This document shows, in pieces, positions 29,540-37,874 of a stretch of DNA of 64,000 nucleotides (position 1 is the first letter of the stretch; each line of letters starts with the position of its first letter). The position numbers and the translations under genes were made by a program. Source of the DNA: Oligosphaera ethanolica. Its GTDB lineage: Bacteria > Verrucomicrobiota > Lentisphaeria > Oligosphaerales > Oligosphaeraceae. Where the stretch lies: contig NZ_JAUSVL010000001.1 in NCBI RefSeq assembly GCF_030814695.1, positions 1,896,227 to 1,960,226 on the forward strand, in the 5' to 3' direction. The notes below the pieces were generated by a model. It was not told the origin of the DNA, did not search any database, and saw only the letters and a list, made by a program, of their open reading frames with translations.

Positions 29540-29671
29540 GTTGTTTCAACCAACACAGCCTTTTGTCATCGCGGCATTTCATCGCCGCGAAGCGGCAGAA
29601 GCGCTGAAAGCGCGAAATATGACAGCCCAGGGCGTCGCGCCGCCTTCGGCGTCGCTTGCCCTGGGCTATCT
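29540..29671 (-). repeat. Dispersed hairpin element, copy 1
   Basis: Read on the minus strand this stretch contains a CCCAGGGC...GCCCTGGG stem, then CGCGCTTTCAGCGCTTCTGC, a GCCGCTTCGCGGCG stem, TGAAATGCCGCGA and finally GGTTGAAACAA. A second copy in the opposite orientation is at 56899-57033. The stem-loop inside the CCCAGGGC arms differs in sequence between copies but can pair in both. Partial sequence (GCGGCATTTCATCGCCGC) occurs again near 30233. It does not encode a convincing protein. Confidence 0.75.
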
Positions 29672-29772
29672 TAGGTCGCGCCTTCGGCGCTCAAAACCTC
29701 GGCGAATGATCTTGCGCATGGTTACCAATCAACTCCTCGCCAACCATTGCCAGTACACTAAATGAAGAGCAT

Positions 29773-30210
29773 TGGACTGATCCGACTGATCCGACTGATC
29801 AAGTCGTCCGATCGGTCCGATCGGTCCGATCCGTCCGCGATAAAAGACCGAAGATCCGACTGATCCGACTGATCCGACTGATCCGACTGATCAAGTCGTC
29901 AGATCGGTCCGATCGGTCCGATCCGTCCGATCGGTCCGATCCGTCCGCGATAAAAGACCGAAGATCCGACTGATCCGACTGATCCGACTGATCCGACTGA
30001 TCAAGTCGTCCGATCGGTCCGATCGGTCCGATCGGTCCGATCCGTCCGCGATAAAAGACCGAAGATCCGACTGATCCGGCTGATCAAGTCGTCCGATCGG
30101 TCCGATCGGTCCGATCGGTCCGATCCGTCCGCGATAAAAGACCGAAGATCCGACTGATCCGACTGATCAAGTCGTCCGATCGGTCCGATCGGTCCGCGAT
30201 AAAAGACAGT
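29773..30210. repeat. Large higher-order 9-bp GATC array cluster
   Basis: Five composite units in tandem. Each is [TCCGACTGA]n, TCAAGTCG, [TCCGATCGG]n, then the cap CCGCGATAAAAGAC, usually followed by CGAAGA. Caps start at 29835, 29945, 30046, 30129 and 30194. Successive unit lengths are therefore 110, 101, 83 and 65 bp, differing by multiples of 9, which shows gain or loss of whole 9-bp units. It lies between the Rrf2 promoter side and the BNR gene end. Confidence 0.92.
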
Positions 30211-30361
30211 TGCTCCGGCGGAAAAACAAGTTGCGGCATTTCATCGCCGCTTCGCGGCAAGGGAAAAGTAGGCTGGTGGCAAGGTATTACATGTGAGAGC
30301 GTTTGCACTGCAAAGTGTAAACGTAATTTACGCCCGTCGCGCTATCGCCTTGGCGTTGCGT

Positions 30362-31711
30362 TCAGATTTTCCCGCGCACTTCCCACAGGGTCAGGGTGCT
30401 CGGTTCCGGCCATGGTTCGGGGCGCGGCCGATCGCGATTAACCGGCATGGTTTCCCAGCGCAGCAGGTAGATGACATCCGAACCGTCATCGGCTGTACTG
30501 CGCACCGACTTCACCTGCAGGCCAGGAAAGGTCCCTTGCACCTTGCTCCAGTCCGCCGGCATCTTATCCCGCTCGATAGCGATTTTGCCAACGGGCTTGA
30601 GGGTCTGCGGGTCGAGTTTCCAGGTCCCGCTGCCCTTTTCGCGATTGCGGTAGCCCTGGGCAAGAAAACCATCGTCCGTCGGCCTGACCGCATCGCCGCT
30701 CACCTCGCAGGGCACGCAGCCGCCACCGGTGAACTCCCAACGCCAGTCCCAATCGCTGGTCTGAACGATGTTCCAGCGGTCGCCTTCGCGACGCGCGTTG
30801 TAGATCTGACTGTTGCCCTGCGCGTCGTACTTGTGATAGCTGAGTATCACCCGCTGCTCGGCATCAAAACCGATAGTGAAACCCATGTTGATCATGCCAC
30901 TGAACTCGCGCGGCGTGGGGTCGACAATAAGCCCGGGTGTCTCCAGGGTCATCGGCAGCGTCACGGGCTGGCCGTCGGCTGTTTCCCAATGCCGCAGGTC
31001 GCGGCTACGCGCGTAGGACAAATTGTGGTTCGTCTCGCACTTGTACGTGTCCCGCCACATCCAACAGAGATGGAAATAGCCGTCGGGGCCGGCTTTGGGA
31101 CCCGCGCAGTAGGCGTTCATCAAGCCCTTGCCGTCAGTCAGCGGCTGATCCAAAAGCCGTCGCCACTGGCGAGTCTTGAGGTCATAGACGTTGTAGATGT
31201 CATTGCCGCTGCCGCTCTGGCCATCGCGATAGGCGAAAATCAGCTCGTTTTGCGCACCGCGCAGGAAGCGCGGATAGGTGCAGCGTTTCTCCTCGCTGCC
31301 GACCATCGCCGGCACCTGCTCGAAGCTGCTGATGTCCAACGGCCGCGTCGTGCGGAAGTAAATCAGCGGCACGCAGTGCATATTGCCAGAGAGATGGATG
31401 TGATTGTCGTCATCAATGACCATGGTGAGATAATTGTGGCTGTCCCAGCCCGTGGTCGACGGCAGCAGCTGGTAACGCCAGGCGTCACTGCCCAATTCGC
31501 GTGACGCCACCGTCAGGCGCCGCTCAGCATCGTAGTAGGCAATAAACTGCTGCCCGCCCTGAGTCAAAAACGCAAAGCCCACCGGGTGGCCCGCCCACAC
31601 CTTGCCAATCTCATGCTTCTTCAACACGTCCGCCATCCTTTGCTGCGAAAACGCCATGACACTACTGAAGACAAAAACCCAAAAAACACCTTGCTTGCGT
31701 ATACTTGGCAC
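30362..31711 (-). CDS. Secreted BNR-repeat-containing family protein
   Basis: 449 residues starting at a GTG with TTAGGAG 8 bp upstream. The start gives a clean signal peptide (VPSIRKQGVFWVFVFSSVMAFS), whereas the longer open frame to 31891 does not. The body matches the BNR_4-type beta-propeller family: DSHNYLTMVIDDDNHIHLSGN, TYPRFLRGAQNELIFAYRDG, HLCWMWRDT and the late VIYLLRWETM. Such proteins are found beside polysaccharide-degrading genes and may act as lyases or sialidase-like enzymes; activity is not certain. It is divergent from the cytoplasmic Asp-box gene starting at 31885, sharing a ~170-bp promoter region. Confidence 0.8.
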   Translation of the reverse strand: MPSIRKQGVFWVFVFSSVMAFSQQRMADVLKKHEIGKVWAGHPVGFAFLTQGGQQFIAYYDAERRLTVASRELGSDAWRYQLLPSTTGWDSHNYLTMVIDDDNHIHLSGNMHCVPLIYFRTTRPLDISSFEQVPAMVGSEEKRCTYPRFLRGAQNELIFAYRDGQSGSGNDIYNVYDLKTRQWRRLLDQPLTDGKGLMNAYCAGPKAGPDGYFHLCWMWRDTYKCETNHNLSYARSRDLRHWETADGQPVTLPMTLETPGLIVDPTPREFSGMINMGFTIGFDAEQRVILSYHKYDAQGNSQIYNARREGDRWNIVQTSDWDWRWEFTGGGCVPCEVSGDAVRPTDDGFLAQGYRNREKGSGTWKLDPQTLKPVGKIAIERDKMPADWSKVQGTFPGLQVKSVRSTADDGSDVIYLLRWETMPVNRDRPRPEPWPEPSTLTLWEVRGKI

Positions 31712-31884
31712 GATAATATCTCCTAACTGGCCTGGCAATACCGCATTGCCACCTTTATGGTGAAAAGCTGCTTGGTCATTCGTTTGCACAACGCTCCAGT
31801 CATCGCCATTACTGGCAACACCCCGCACATTTCCAACCCGAGCAGCTTTTGCCCCCACACCCACACTCCTCTGGGACAACACCC

Positions 31885-32934
31885 ATGCCACACCTCGATT
31901 TGAGCCATGACCTATCGCGCCAAACCGTCGTCGCCGACGGCCGCGACCTCTACCAAGGCCATCCCAGCAGCATACTGCTGCCCGACGGGCAGACTGTCGT
32001 CGCTGCCTGGACCGTCCAGCACGGCGGCCCCTGCGGCCCGCTCAAAATCAGCCGTGATGGCGGCAAATCCTGGGGCGAGCTCATACCCGTGCCCCACAAC
32101 TGGTCGCGCTTCCGAAATTGCCCGACGCTCTTTCACCTGCCAACGCCGCCGCAGCCGCGACGACTCGTGGTCTATGCGCTGGAAATCGGCACCGACCACC
32201 TGGCCTGCGCTGAATCCCTGGACTACGGCGAAAGCTGGTCGCCTATGCGCGTCTGCGGCGGCACACCCATCCGCTGCGTCATGCCCTGGTGTTCCGTCTG
32301 GCGCGATGGCGCCGTCCTGCGCGCCCTCAGCAATGCCCGTGACCCCGACAGCGCCGATCCCTTCTCCAACCTGATCATCGGCGCCACCTCCCACGACGAC
32401 GGCTTGAGCTGGGGCGACGCCCACACGCAAATCAACATCCCCGGCGCCAAGCTCTGCGAACCATGGGTCATCCCCTCCCCGCAGGGCGACGAGCTGGCCT
32501 GCATCATGCGCAGCAACCAGCCCGGCCGCCGCTCCATGATCGCTTTCTCGCAGGACGCCGGCGCAAGCTGGGCCGTGCCCATCGAACTACCCGAAGAACT
32601 GCACGGCGACCGCCATGTCGCCAGGTACCTCACCGACGGACGCATCATCGCGGCATTCCGCCGCGTCAGCACTCGCAGTTTTGATTTCTGGATCGGCAGC
32701 TGGGAGGACCTCAAAGCCCAGCGCCCCGGCGAACTCACTGGCACTTTCCTGCACCAACAAGGCACCGCCACCAAGCCCGCCAACGCCGACATCGGCTACC
32801 CCGGCCTGGAAGTACTCGCCGACGGCAGCGTCCTCGCCATCACCTACGCGCACTACCGCGAAAGTGACGCCGGCAACTCCGTCGTCGCCATCCGCTGCCA
32901 CCCGCAGGAACTGCAGAAATCAGGCGCGATATAA
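31885..32934 (+). CDS. Sialidase-like (Asp-box/BNR) protein, apparently cytoplasmic
   Basis: 349 residues with four Asp-box motifs: SRDGGKSW, SLDYGESW, SHDDGLSW and SQDAGASW. These mark a six-bladed propeller of the exo-sialidase type. There is no signal peptide, unlike its divergent neighbour. The N-terminus MPHLDLSHDLSRQTVVADG begins at 31885; an ATG 36 bp upstream has no better ribosome site. An intracellular glycosidase or a sugar-ester-processing enzyme is plausible; the Arg triad expected for a true sialidase was not confirmed. Confidence 0.75.
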   Translation: MPHLDLSHDLSRQTVVADGRDLYQGHPSSILLPDGQTVVAAWTVQHGGPCGPLKISRDGGKSWGELIPVPHNWSRFRNCPTLFHLPTPPQPRRLVVYALEIGTDHLACAESLDYGESWSPMRVCGGTPIRCVMPWCSVWRDGAVLRALSNARDPDSADPFSNLIIGATSHDDGLSWGDAHTQINIPGAKLCEPWVIPSPQGDELACIMRSNQPGRRSMIAFSQDAGASWAVPIELPEELHGDRHVARYLTDGRIIAAFRRVSTRSFDFWIGSWEDLKAQRPGELTGTFLHQQGTATKPANADIGYPGLEVLADGSVLAITYAHYRESDAGNSVVAIRCHPQELQKSGAI

Positions 32935-32999
32935 CACGCGCCAAGATAACAGGCCTTAAGCAAATAAAGCTGGCATTCCAGTCCTCGCCAGCAAATAAA

Positions 33000-33044
33000 A
33001 CGGCCGAGACTCACTCACGTGAATACCGGCCGGTATTATTACTT
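33000..33044 (-). terminator. Hairpin terminator of PLPG-tailed gene 1 (weaker copy)
   Basis: CGGCCGAGACTCACTCACG followed by TGAATACCGGCCGGTATT. It is a degenerate version of the strong ACCGGCCGGT hairpin at 34559 and sits just after the stop of the minus-strand gene at 33065. The similarity suggests gene and terminator were duplicated together. Confidence 0.6.
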
Positions 33045-33064
33045 TGCTGTTGCCCCAATACTTC

Positions 33065-33766
33065 TCAGGCCTTTTGGCGGCGGCGTTTCTTCATGCCCGC
33101 CGCGCCGCTGATGGCGCCACCAATGAGCAAGGTCGCCAGAACGCCCGGCAGGGGCTTACCAGACGGCCCTTCTTCACCAACACCGTAAATCGTAAAATAA
33201 TTCGAACCCGTACCCTTAAATGACAGTTCATGATAAGCGGTTCCGGTGGCATCAGTATCTATAAAGGGTTTGCGATAGACCAATTCGGGCGAGTTTATCG
33301 GATTGTCCTTGCCAAAGATCGTCGCACCCGTGAATTTCTGGTCATTGGGGGTCAGCCACACGCCAAACTGATCACCAACAGTAAATGTGCCCAACTCATA
33401 GCCGGTCTTGATTATCGGGCCGTCGGTACCTTTGGCAACCAAAATTTCTTGTGTTTTTCCCGTGGCAACAACGGCCTTGCCGGAGCTCATATCCGCCCAA
33501 CCATAGTGTTCCGGTGAACTCATCTCCGCCGTTATACTCAAAAGCTCTTTGTTTCCTGACATTTTTTTCAAGTCGTCAATCCGGTCCGCAATGTAAATGG
33601 ACCCCGTACCCTCGGTAATACGCACATAGTAGGGCATACCTTTGATGCCAGGATCGATGCCAACGCCCCCAACGCCAAATGGCCCCGTAACAATTTCATA
33701 TTGGAAGACGGCAAAGACGGGCATAGCCATCAGCGCCAACACCAACACCAACACCTTCGTCCTCAT
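33065..33766 (-). CDS. Exported protein with PLPG-type C-terminal sorting signal (putative exosortase substrate), copy 1
   Basis: 233 residues. An N-terminal signal peptide (MRTKVLVLVLALMAMPVFA) leads to a beta-rich domain containing ITEGTGSIYIADRIDDL, MSGNKELLS and FGVWLT. The last 30 residues are a sorting tail: PLPG, a hydrophobic helix LATLLIGGAISGAAG, then MKKRRRQKA. This is the PEP-CTERM layout (motif, helix, Arg cluster), with PLPG in place of VPEP and resembling VPLPA-type tails. Copy 2 at 34633 shares 27 of those 30 residues though the bodies are much more diverged. It is probably anchored at the surface or released after exosortase cleavage. Confidence 0.85.
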   Translation of the reverse strand: MRTKVLVLVLALMAMPVFAVFQYEIVTGPFGVGGVGIDPGIKGMPYYVRITEGTGSIYIADRIDDLKKMSGNKELLSITAEMSSPEHYGWADMSSGKAVVATGKTQEILVAKGTDGPIIKTGYELGTFTVGDQFGVWLTPNDQKFTGATIFGKDNPINSPELVYRKPFIDTDATGTAYHELSFKGTGSNYFTIYGVGEEGPSGKPLPGVLATLLIGGAISGAAGMKKRRRQKA

Positions 33767-33837
33767 AATCTCCTCGCTTTCTGCACCAGCCGGTCACAAT
33801 AAGAAATAACTCCACACATGGCTGCTCGTTGCTATAT

Positions 33838-33866
33838 AGTGTAACGACAGCGCATTCTTTCCACAA
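33838..33866 (-). promoter_or_regulatory. Candidate sigma-70 promoter of PLPG-tailed gene 1
   Basis: On the minus strand TTGTGG is followed after 17 bp by TACACT, about 72 bp before the start codon. The -10 is weak; the match is plausible but not compelling. Confidence 0.35.
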
Positions 33867-34149
33867 TGCCGAAAATTTATAACTTGTTGCTAACAAGTAA
33901 TCTTTTGCACTCGATAGGAATAGCCGAAAAGGCAGGCACAGCACTAGCCACGCCACTTGGGAGAGCGCTGCGATACGTTTATTGTGCCTAACCGCAACCA
34001 GCCGCCAATTGCCATTGTGATAAATTTGTCAATTCCTGCTGGCACATGCCTAGATCCTTCCCTATTAGGAACTACCTGCAGAAACCGCCTTGCTTTGCCT
34101 TGTCGTAACCGTAATCGGTCACTCTTTGCTACCAGCCGTGCAACAGCAT

Positions 34150-34500
34150 TATGTTTTCAGCACCTTCCCGGCGCCAGAATGCGGTTTTCGGCCCGAAGGG
34201 CCGCCTGGAGTTTGGCATTTTGCGGCTGGGGAAAACCTTCCGGCTCTGGTCGGTTTTGAGCCGGAACGGAGAAAAACTGGCTTGGCTTTTGTGCGCTGTA
34301 GGCGCAAAAACATGGCCCTCGAATGATGGTGGTTTTTTGCCCGGATCGGACAAAGCACGTCGTCAGATCGGCCAAGTTCGGCCCGAAGGGCCGTACCATG
34401 CATAACCCCAGGTGAGGCGCCCGGAGGGCGCCGCAACCCGGGGTATAGCAGCAACCAAGAATTACGCCCGGAGGGCGCCACATTGGCCAGGTACGTCGCG
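34150..34500. repeat. Cluster of short palindromic repeats
   Basis: Inside an 866-bp gap between the two PLPG-tailed genes, this stretch carries two copies of CGGCCCGAAGGGCCG (near 34188 and 34380) and two of CGCCCGGAGGGCGC (near 34420 and 34468), plus GGCGCTG-like fragments. Such GAAG/GGAG-looped mini-hairpins look like degraded dispersed elements. Open frames crossing it have no ribosome sites and differ between strands, so no gene is called. Confidence 0.55.
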
Positions 34501-34558
34501 CCCCACCGCGCCAGAGAAAGGCATTACTGGCATCCAATATCAATGGTGACCGATTACA

Positions 34559-34606
34559 CAAAAAACCGGCCGGTACTCACTCTCGTGAATACCGGCCGGT
34601 TTTTTA
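34559..34606. terminator. Strong bidirectional hairpin terminator
   Basis: A-run, ACCGGCCGGT, a 15-20 bp loop, ACCGGCCGGT, T-run. The stem is perfect and flanked by A and T tracts, so it can terminate in both directions. It serves the minus-strand PLPG gene ending at 34633. Confidence 0.9.
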
Positions 34607-34632
34607 GCTATTCAGTTGTCTCGCTATGCCGC

Positions 34633-35340
34633 TCAGGCCTTCTGGCGGCGGCGCTTCTTCATGCCCGCCGCACCGCTGATAGCGCCGCCGAGGAGCAAGG
34701 TCGCCAGCGCGCCCGGCAGGGGCTGGCCTATCGGCGCACCCGGGCTGGCAACGCCGGCCAAGCCGAAGAATATGCTACCAACGCCGCCCGTAAAGTCCAG
34801 CTGATGCAATGTCATGCCAGTAGAATCCGTGCCCACGTAGGCATTCCGGTAGTTCATCGAGTCAGAGTTGAGATCGGCTCTGGCCTTGTCTAACACCGAC
34901 GCGCCAATGGCACCTTTTTTCTTGGTCGTCAGCCACACGCCAATCTCGTCGCCGGCGCTGAACTCGCCCAGTTTGTAGCCCGTCTGGGTGACTAGGTCGT
35001 TGTTTTCATTCATTTGATGGTTGTAGAACGTCGTGGTCGACCCTTCGGCGCTATATTTGGTGCCCGTAGCTACATCCACCCAGCCGTATTTGGTCGTAGA
35101 ACTCATGTCGGCTTTCATGCTCAGCAGCTCTTTGTTGCCGCTCATGCTGTACAGGTTGTTGATTTTGTCCACGATGTATATGGACCCCGTGCCCTCGGTC
35201 ACTTGGATGGTGTAAGCAAAGCCATTAACAGCAGCGCTACCACTCCCGGCCACCGTGCTTTCCACAACGCTCCACTGGAACGCTGCAAAGGTCGATGCGC
35301 TCATTAAGGCCATCGCTAAGGTCATCAGTATCTTTTTCAT
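34633..35340 (-). CDS. Exported protein with PLPG-type C-terminal sorting signal (putative exosortase substrate), copy 2
   Basis: 235 residues: signal peptide (MKKILMTLAMALMSASTFA), then a domain with VTEGTGSIYIVDKINNL, MSGNKELLSMKADMSS and EIGVWLTTKKK, paralogous to copy 1. The tail PLPG-ALATLLLGG-AISGAAGMKKRRRQKA matches copy 1 at all but three of 30 residues, a contrast with the diverged body that is typical of a sorting signal under selection by one enzyme. The exosortase at 24641 is the only candidate in the window. A good sigma-70-like promoter precedes it and a strong terminator follows, so it is probably a single-gene, highly expressed transcript. Confidence 0.87.
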   Translation of the reverse strand: MKKILMTLAMALMSASTFAAFQWSVVESTVAGSGSAAVNGFAYTIQVTEGTGSIYIVDKINNLYSMSGNKELLSMKADMSSTTKYGWVDVATGTKYSAEGSTTTFYNHQMNENNDLVTQTGYKLGEFSAGDEIGVWLTTKKKGAIGASVLDKARADLNSDSMNYRNAYVGTDSTGMTLHQLDFTGGVGSIFFGLAGVASPGAPIGQPLPGALATLLLGGAISGAAGMKKRRRQKA

Positions 35341-35412
35341 TGTCGTACCCTCTTTCTACACGTTCCGCATGCTCACACTGTTGTTATTCAATCTCGCGTC
35401 GTGTCATGCAAT

Positions 35413-35440
35413 AGTATAGCATTTCACATATGGATGACAA
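35413..35440 (-). promoter_or_regulatory. Sigma-70-type promoter of PLPG-tailed gene 2
   Basis: On the minus strand TTGTCA, 16 bp, then TATACT. Both hexamers are close to consensus and the spacing is within the usual range. They end about 73 bp upstream of the start codon at 35340, implying a 5' leader of about 65 nt. Confidence 0.7.
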
Positions 35441-35600
35441 TAGCTAGAACAGAACCATTCCTAAAAGAAGCAGGATAAGACAAAAAGCACAACTTGTCAC
35501 AAAAAGTCAAAGCATGACATTGGCTACGGGAAGCAATGTTCACGCTTGTCGGGCACCCTGCCTTCGTCGTCTGTAGGGTGTTGTTTGCAAGCGATCTACA

Positions 35601-37805
35601 TCATTCTATAATCGCATAAAAAAGCCCATTGCCACCGGTGCCGACCCACAGTTTGTTTGGGCGCTGTGGGTCAAAGGCAATGCTGCCCGCAGAGAGATTG
35701 TGCAACTTTTCGTTGTTGAGGCACTGCCAGGTGCCACCGCCGTCATTACTCAGATAGACCCCGTCGCCAGTACTCTGGTCGTGGTAAGGGTGATCCACCA
35801 GACCAATGACAAGGCGCCGGGGATTGCGCGGATCCACCGCGAGGCCCTGGGCAAATTTGTTCGCAAAAAGCTTTTGCCAGGTCTTGCCGTCATCACGACT
35901 GGCAAAAAGCCCGCCCTGGTGATCACGGCTGACGCGCGCGACCACGTAGATCACGCCGTCGCTGGCGACCACGATGCGTTTGAGGTCCGAACAGGGCATG
36001 TCGCCGGCCTTGGCCCAGCTCTGGCCGCTGTCCAGCGACAGGTACGCCGCAGGCTCGCGGTCCTTGCCGGCGCTAAAGATGCAGATCATCTTGCCGGCCG
36101 TCGTGGGATGCGCGGCGAACAGGCGTATGCCCGTTTCCGGCAGGCCCGCATTGCGCGGCTGCCAACTCTGGCCGCCGTCAGTACTGCAGAGCAGCCCCTT
36201 GGAAGCCTGGGTGAGATAGAGCACGGTGCCACCGTCGACACCGGGCAGCGCCGTGAGATTACCGGGCTTGTCGTCACCGAGACCGCTGTTCTCGCGGTTC
36301 AGCGGTGTCCAACTCTGCCCGCCGTCCCGCGTTTCGGCCATGATGCCGCTGCCGCGGCCGCCCCAAGACCCGAAGACACCCCAGGCGCGAGCGTCATCAC
36401 GGCAATCGAAGACCATGGCAAAGCACGAATTCTGATGCGAGCCGGGAATGCCCTTCAGTGAGCGCCGGAAACTCTGGCCGCCGTCCTCAGTCCAGAGCAG
36501 GCCGATGTCGAAGTAGCCGAAGAACACCTTGTCGGCGATGCGCGGATGGGGCATGACGTTGTGCAGGCAGGTGACCTCCAAGCCAGTGCCGGCGACGCGC
36601 CCGTCGTCGAATTGCCGGCAGTAACGTTGTTCCCAGCTGCCGCCGTCGTCGTCCGTGCAAATGACATGGCCCGACGTGCCGAAGTAGAGGCGATCGGGTT
36701 TGACGGGCGACAGCGTCAGGCAGGTGACGCTCGGGCCCCAGAAGTTAATCCAGCCAGGCTGGTAGTTGCTGTTTTCGTCGCGGGTGTTCCTGAGCAGAGC
36801 CTGCCAGTTCCGGCCGCCATCGCGGCTCAGATAGACCGTGGCATTCACCCAGGCGTAGCCGCCGGCCCAAACTTTGTCCGCATCACGCGGATCCACCTGC
36901 AGGCGATCGACATTGCAGGTGAGCATCACTGTGTCGCTGGCCTTAGGCGCCGCCCGATCCGGCAGCCCCGCGCTGCGGGCCTGCCAGCTGCGGCCGCCAT
37001 CGTCCGAGCGGTACACGCCACCCTGCCAGGGCGTTTCGCCAGACGCGGCGCGCATGCTCAGATAAATCACATCGGGATTGCTCGGCGCCATAACCATACG
37101 CCGCGCGCGACGATGCGCCGGCAGGCCGTCGTTGCTCTCCTGCCAGCTGGCACCGCCATCGACACTGATGAAGACACCACGGCTGCTGGCGATCAGCAGG
37201 CGCTGGTCATTGCGGGGATCAATCTGCAACGCCGTGATATTGCACTTCTCCGGCAACTGGCCCGCAGGCACAATCTGCGACCAACTGTCGCCGCCATCCA
37301 GCGAACGGTAGATCTCGCTGCGGAAATGCTTGTCGCCGCGTGGGTCGCCGATAGCCGCATAGACCACCTGTGGCTTACCGGGCACAAAGGAAATAGCCGA
37401 TATGGGCGCAGACCAGCCGTGCTCGTTGATCGCCGGAAAGCCCTCGCGCAGCCATTGCCACCTGCGGCCACGATCGCGACTGCGATACACCCCGCTACGG
37501 CAACCGAGGAAGATCAACGCGGGATCTGCCGGGTGCGGCGCAATCACCTCCACGAAGTAATCCTGCAAGCCCGTGTTGTACACCCGGTAGCTCTTGCCAC
37601 CATCCGTCGAACGATAGAAGCCGCCGACATCACAGCCGACGAAAAGCTCGTCGGCGTCAAAAAGGCTGGCGGCGATACTCTGGATCCAGCCGCCGCCGCC
37701 AGGGCCGACATTGGTCCACGCCACCGCGCTGGGGGGCTGTTGCTGCTGAACTTGCGCGAGGGCCGCCGTAGCCGCCACGAGCAGGCAGGCGAGGGTCTTC
37801 TTCAT
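35601..37805 (-). CDS. Secreted Asp-box beta-propeller protein, GH74/VPS10-like
   Basis: 734 residues with signal peptide (MKKTLACLLVAATAALAQ). At least nine Asp-box-type motifs recur, for example STDGGKSY, SLDGGDSW, SVDGGASW, SDDGGRSW, TRDGGQSW, STDGGQSW and SNDGGGTW. The two-propeller arrangement resembles GH74 xyloglucanases and sortilin-like proteins. The start at 37805 is set by AAGGAGA 8 bp upstream; the frame continues for 16 more codons without support. It is probably an extracellular glycan-degrading or binding protein. The Gfo/Idh gene lies 69 bp upstream in the same direction, so the two may share a transcript. Confidence 0.8.
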   Translation of the reverse strand: MKKTLACLLVAATAALAQVQQQQPPSAVAWTNVGPGGGGWIQSIAASLFDADELFVGCDVGGFYRSTDGGKSYRVYNTGLQDYFVEVIAPHPADPALIFLGCRSGVYRSRDRGRRWQWLREGFPAINEHGWSAPISAISFVPGKPQVVYAAIGDPRGDKHFRSEIYRSLDGGDSWSQIVPAGQLPEKCNITALQIDPRNDQRLLIASSRGVFISVDGGASWQESNDGLPAHRRARRMVMAPSNPDVIYLSMRAASGETPWQGGVYRSDDGGRSWQARSAGLPDRAAPKASDTVMLTCNVDRLQVDPRDADKVWAGGYAWVNATVYLSRDGGRNWQALLRNTRDENSNYQPGWINFWGPSVTCLTLSPVKPDRLYFGTSGHVICTDDDGGSWEQRYCRQFDDGRVAGTGLEVTCLHNVMPHPRIADKVFFGYFDIGLLWTEDGGQSFRRSLKGIPGSHQNSCFAMVFDCRDDARAWGVFGSWGGRGSGIMAETRDGGQSWTPLNRENSGLGDDKPGNLTALPGVDGGTVLYLTQASKGLLCSTDGGQSWQPRNAGLPETGIRLFAAHPTTAGKMICIFSAGKDREPAAYLSLDSGQSWAKAGDMPCSDLKRIVVASDGVIYVVARVSRDHQGGLFASRDDGKTWQKLFANKFAQGLAVDPRNPRRLVIGLVDHPYHDQSTGDGVYLSNDGGGTWQCLNNEKLHNLSAGSIAFDPQRPNKLWVGTGGNGLFYAIIE

Positions 37806-37874
37806 TTTCACTCTCTCCTTGGGGTTGCCTGGCGACTGCCGAGCGGCCAACACGTGTCAGCGGCCTTCGTCGCC

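Noticed and set aside
29336..30210. 9-bp arrays considered as a CRISPR array
   Set aside because: Unit length is only 9 bp and there are no unique spacers of constant size; the period does not fit any CRISPR type.
33767..34632. Overlapping short frames in the gap between the PLPG-tailed genes
   Set aside because: Frames exist on both strands over the same palindromes, with no ribosome site and no homologous domain.
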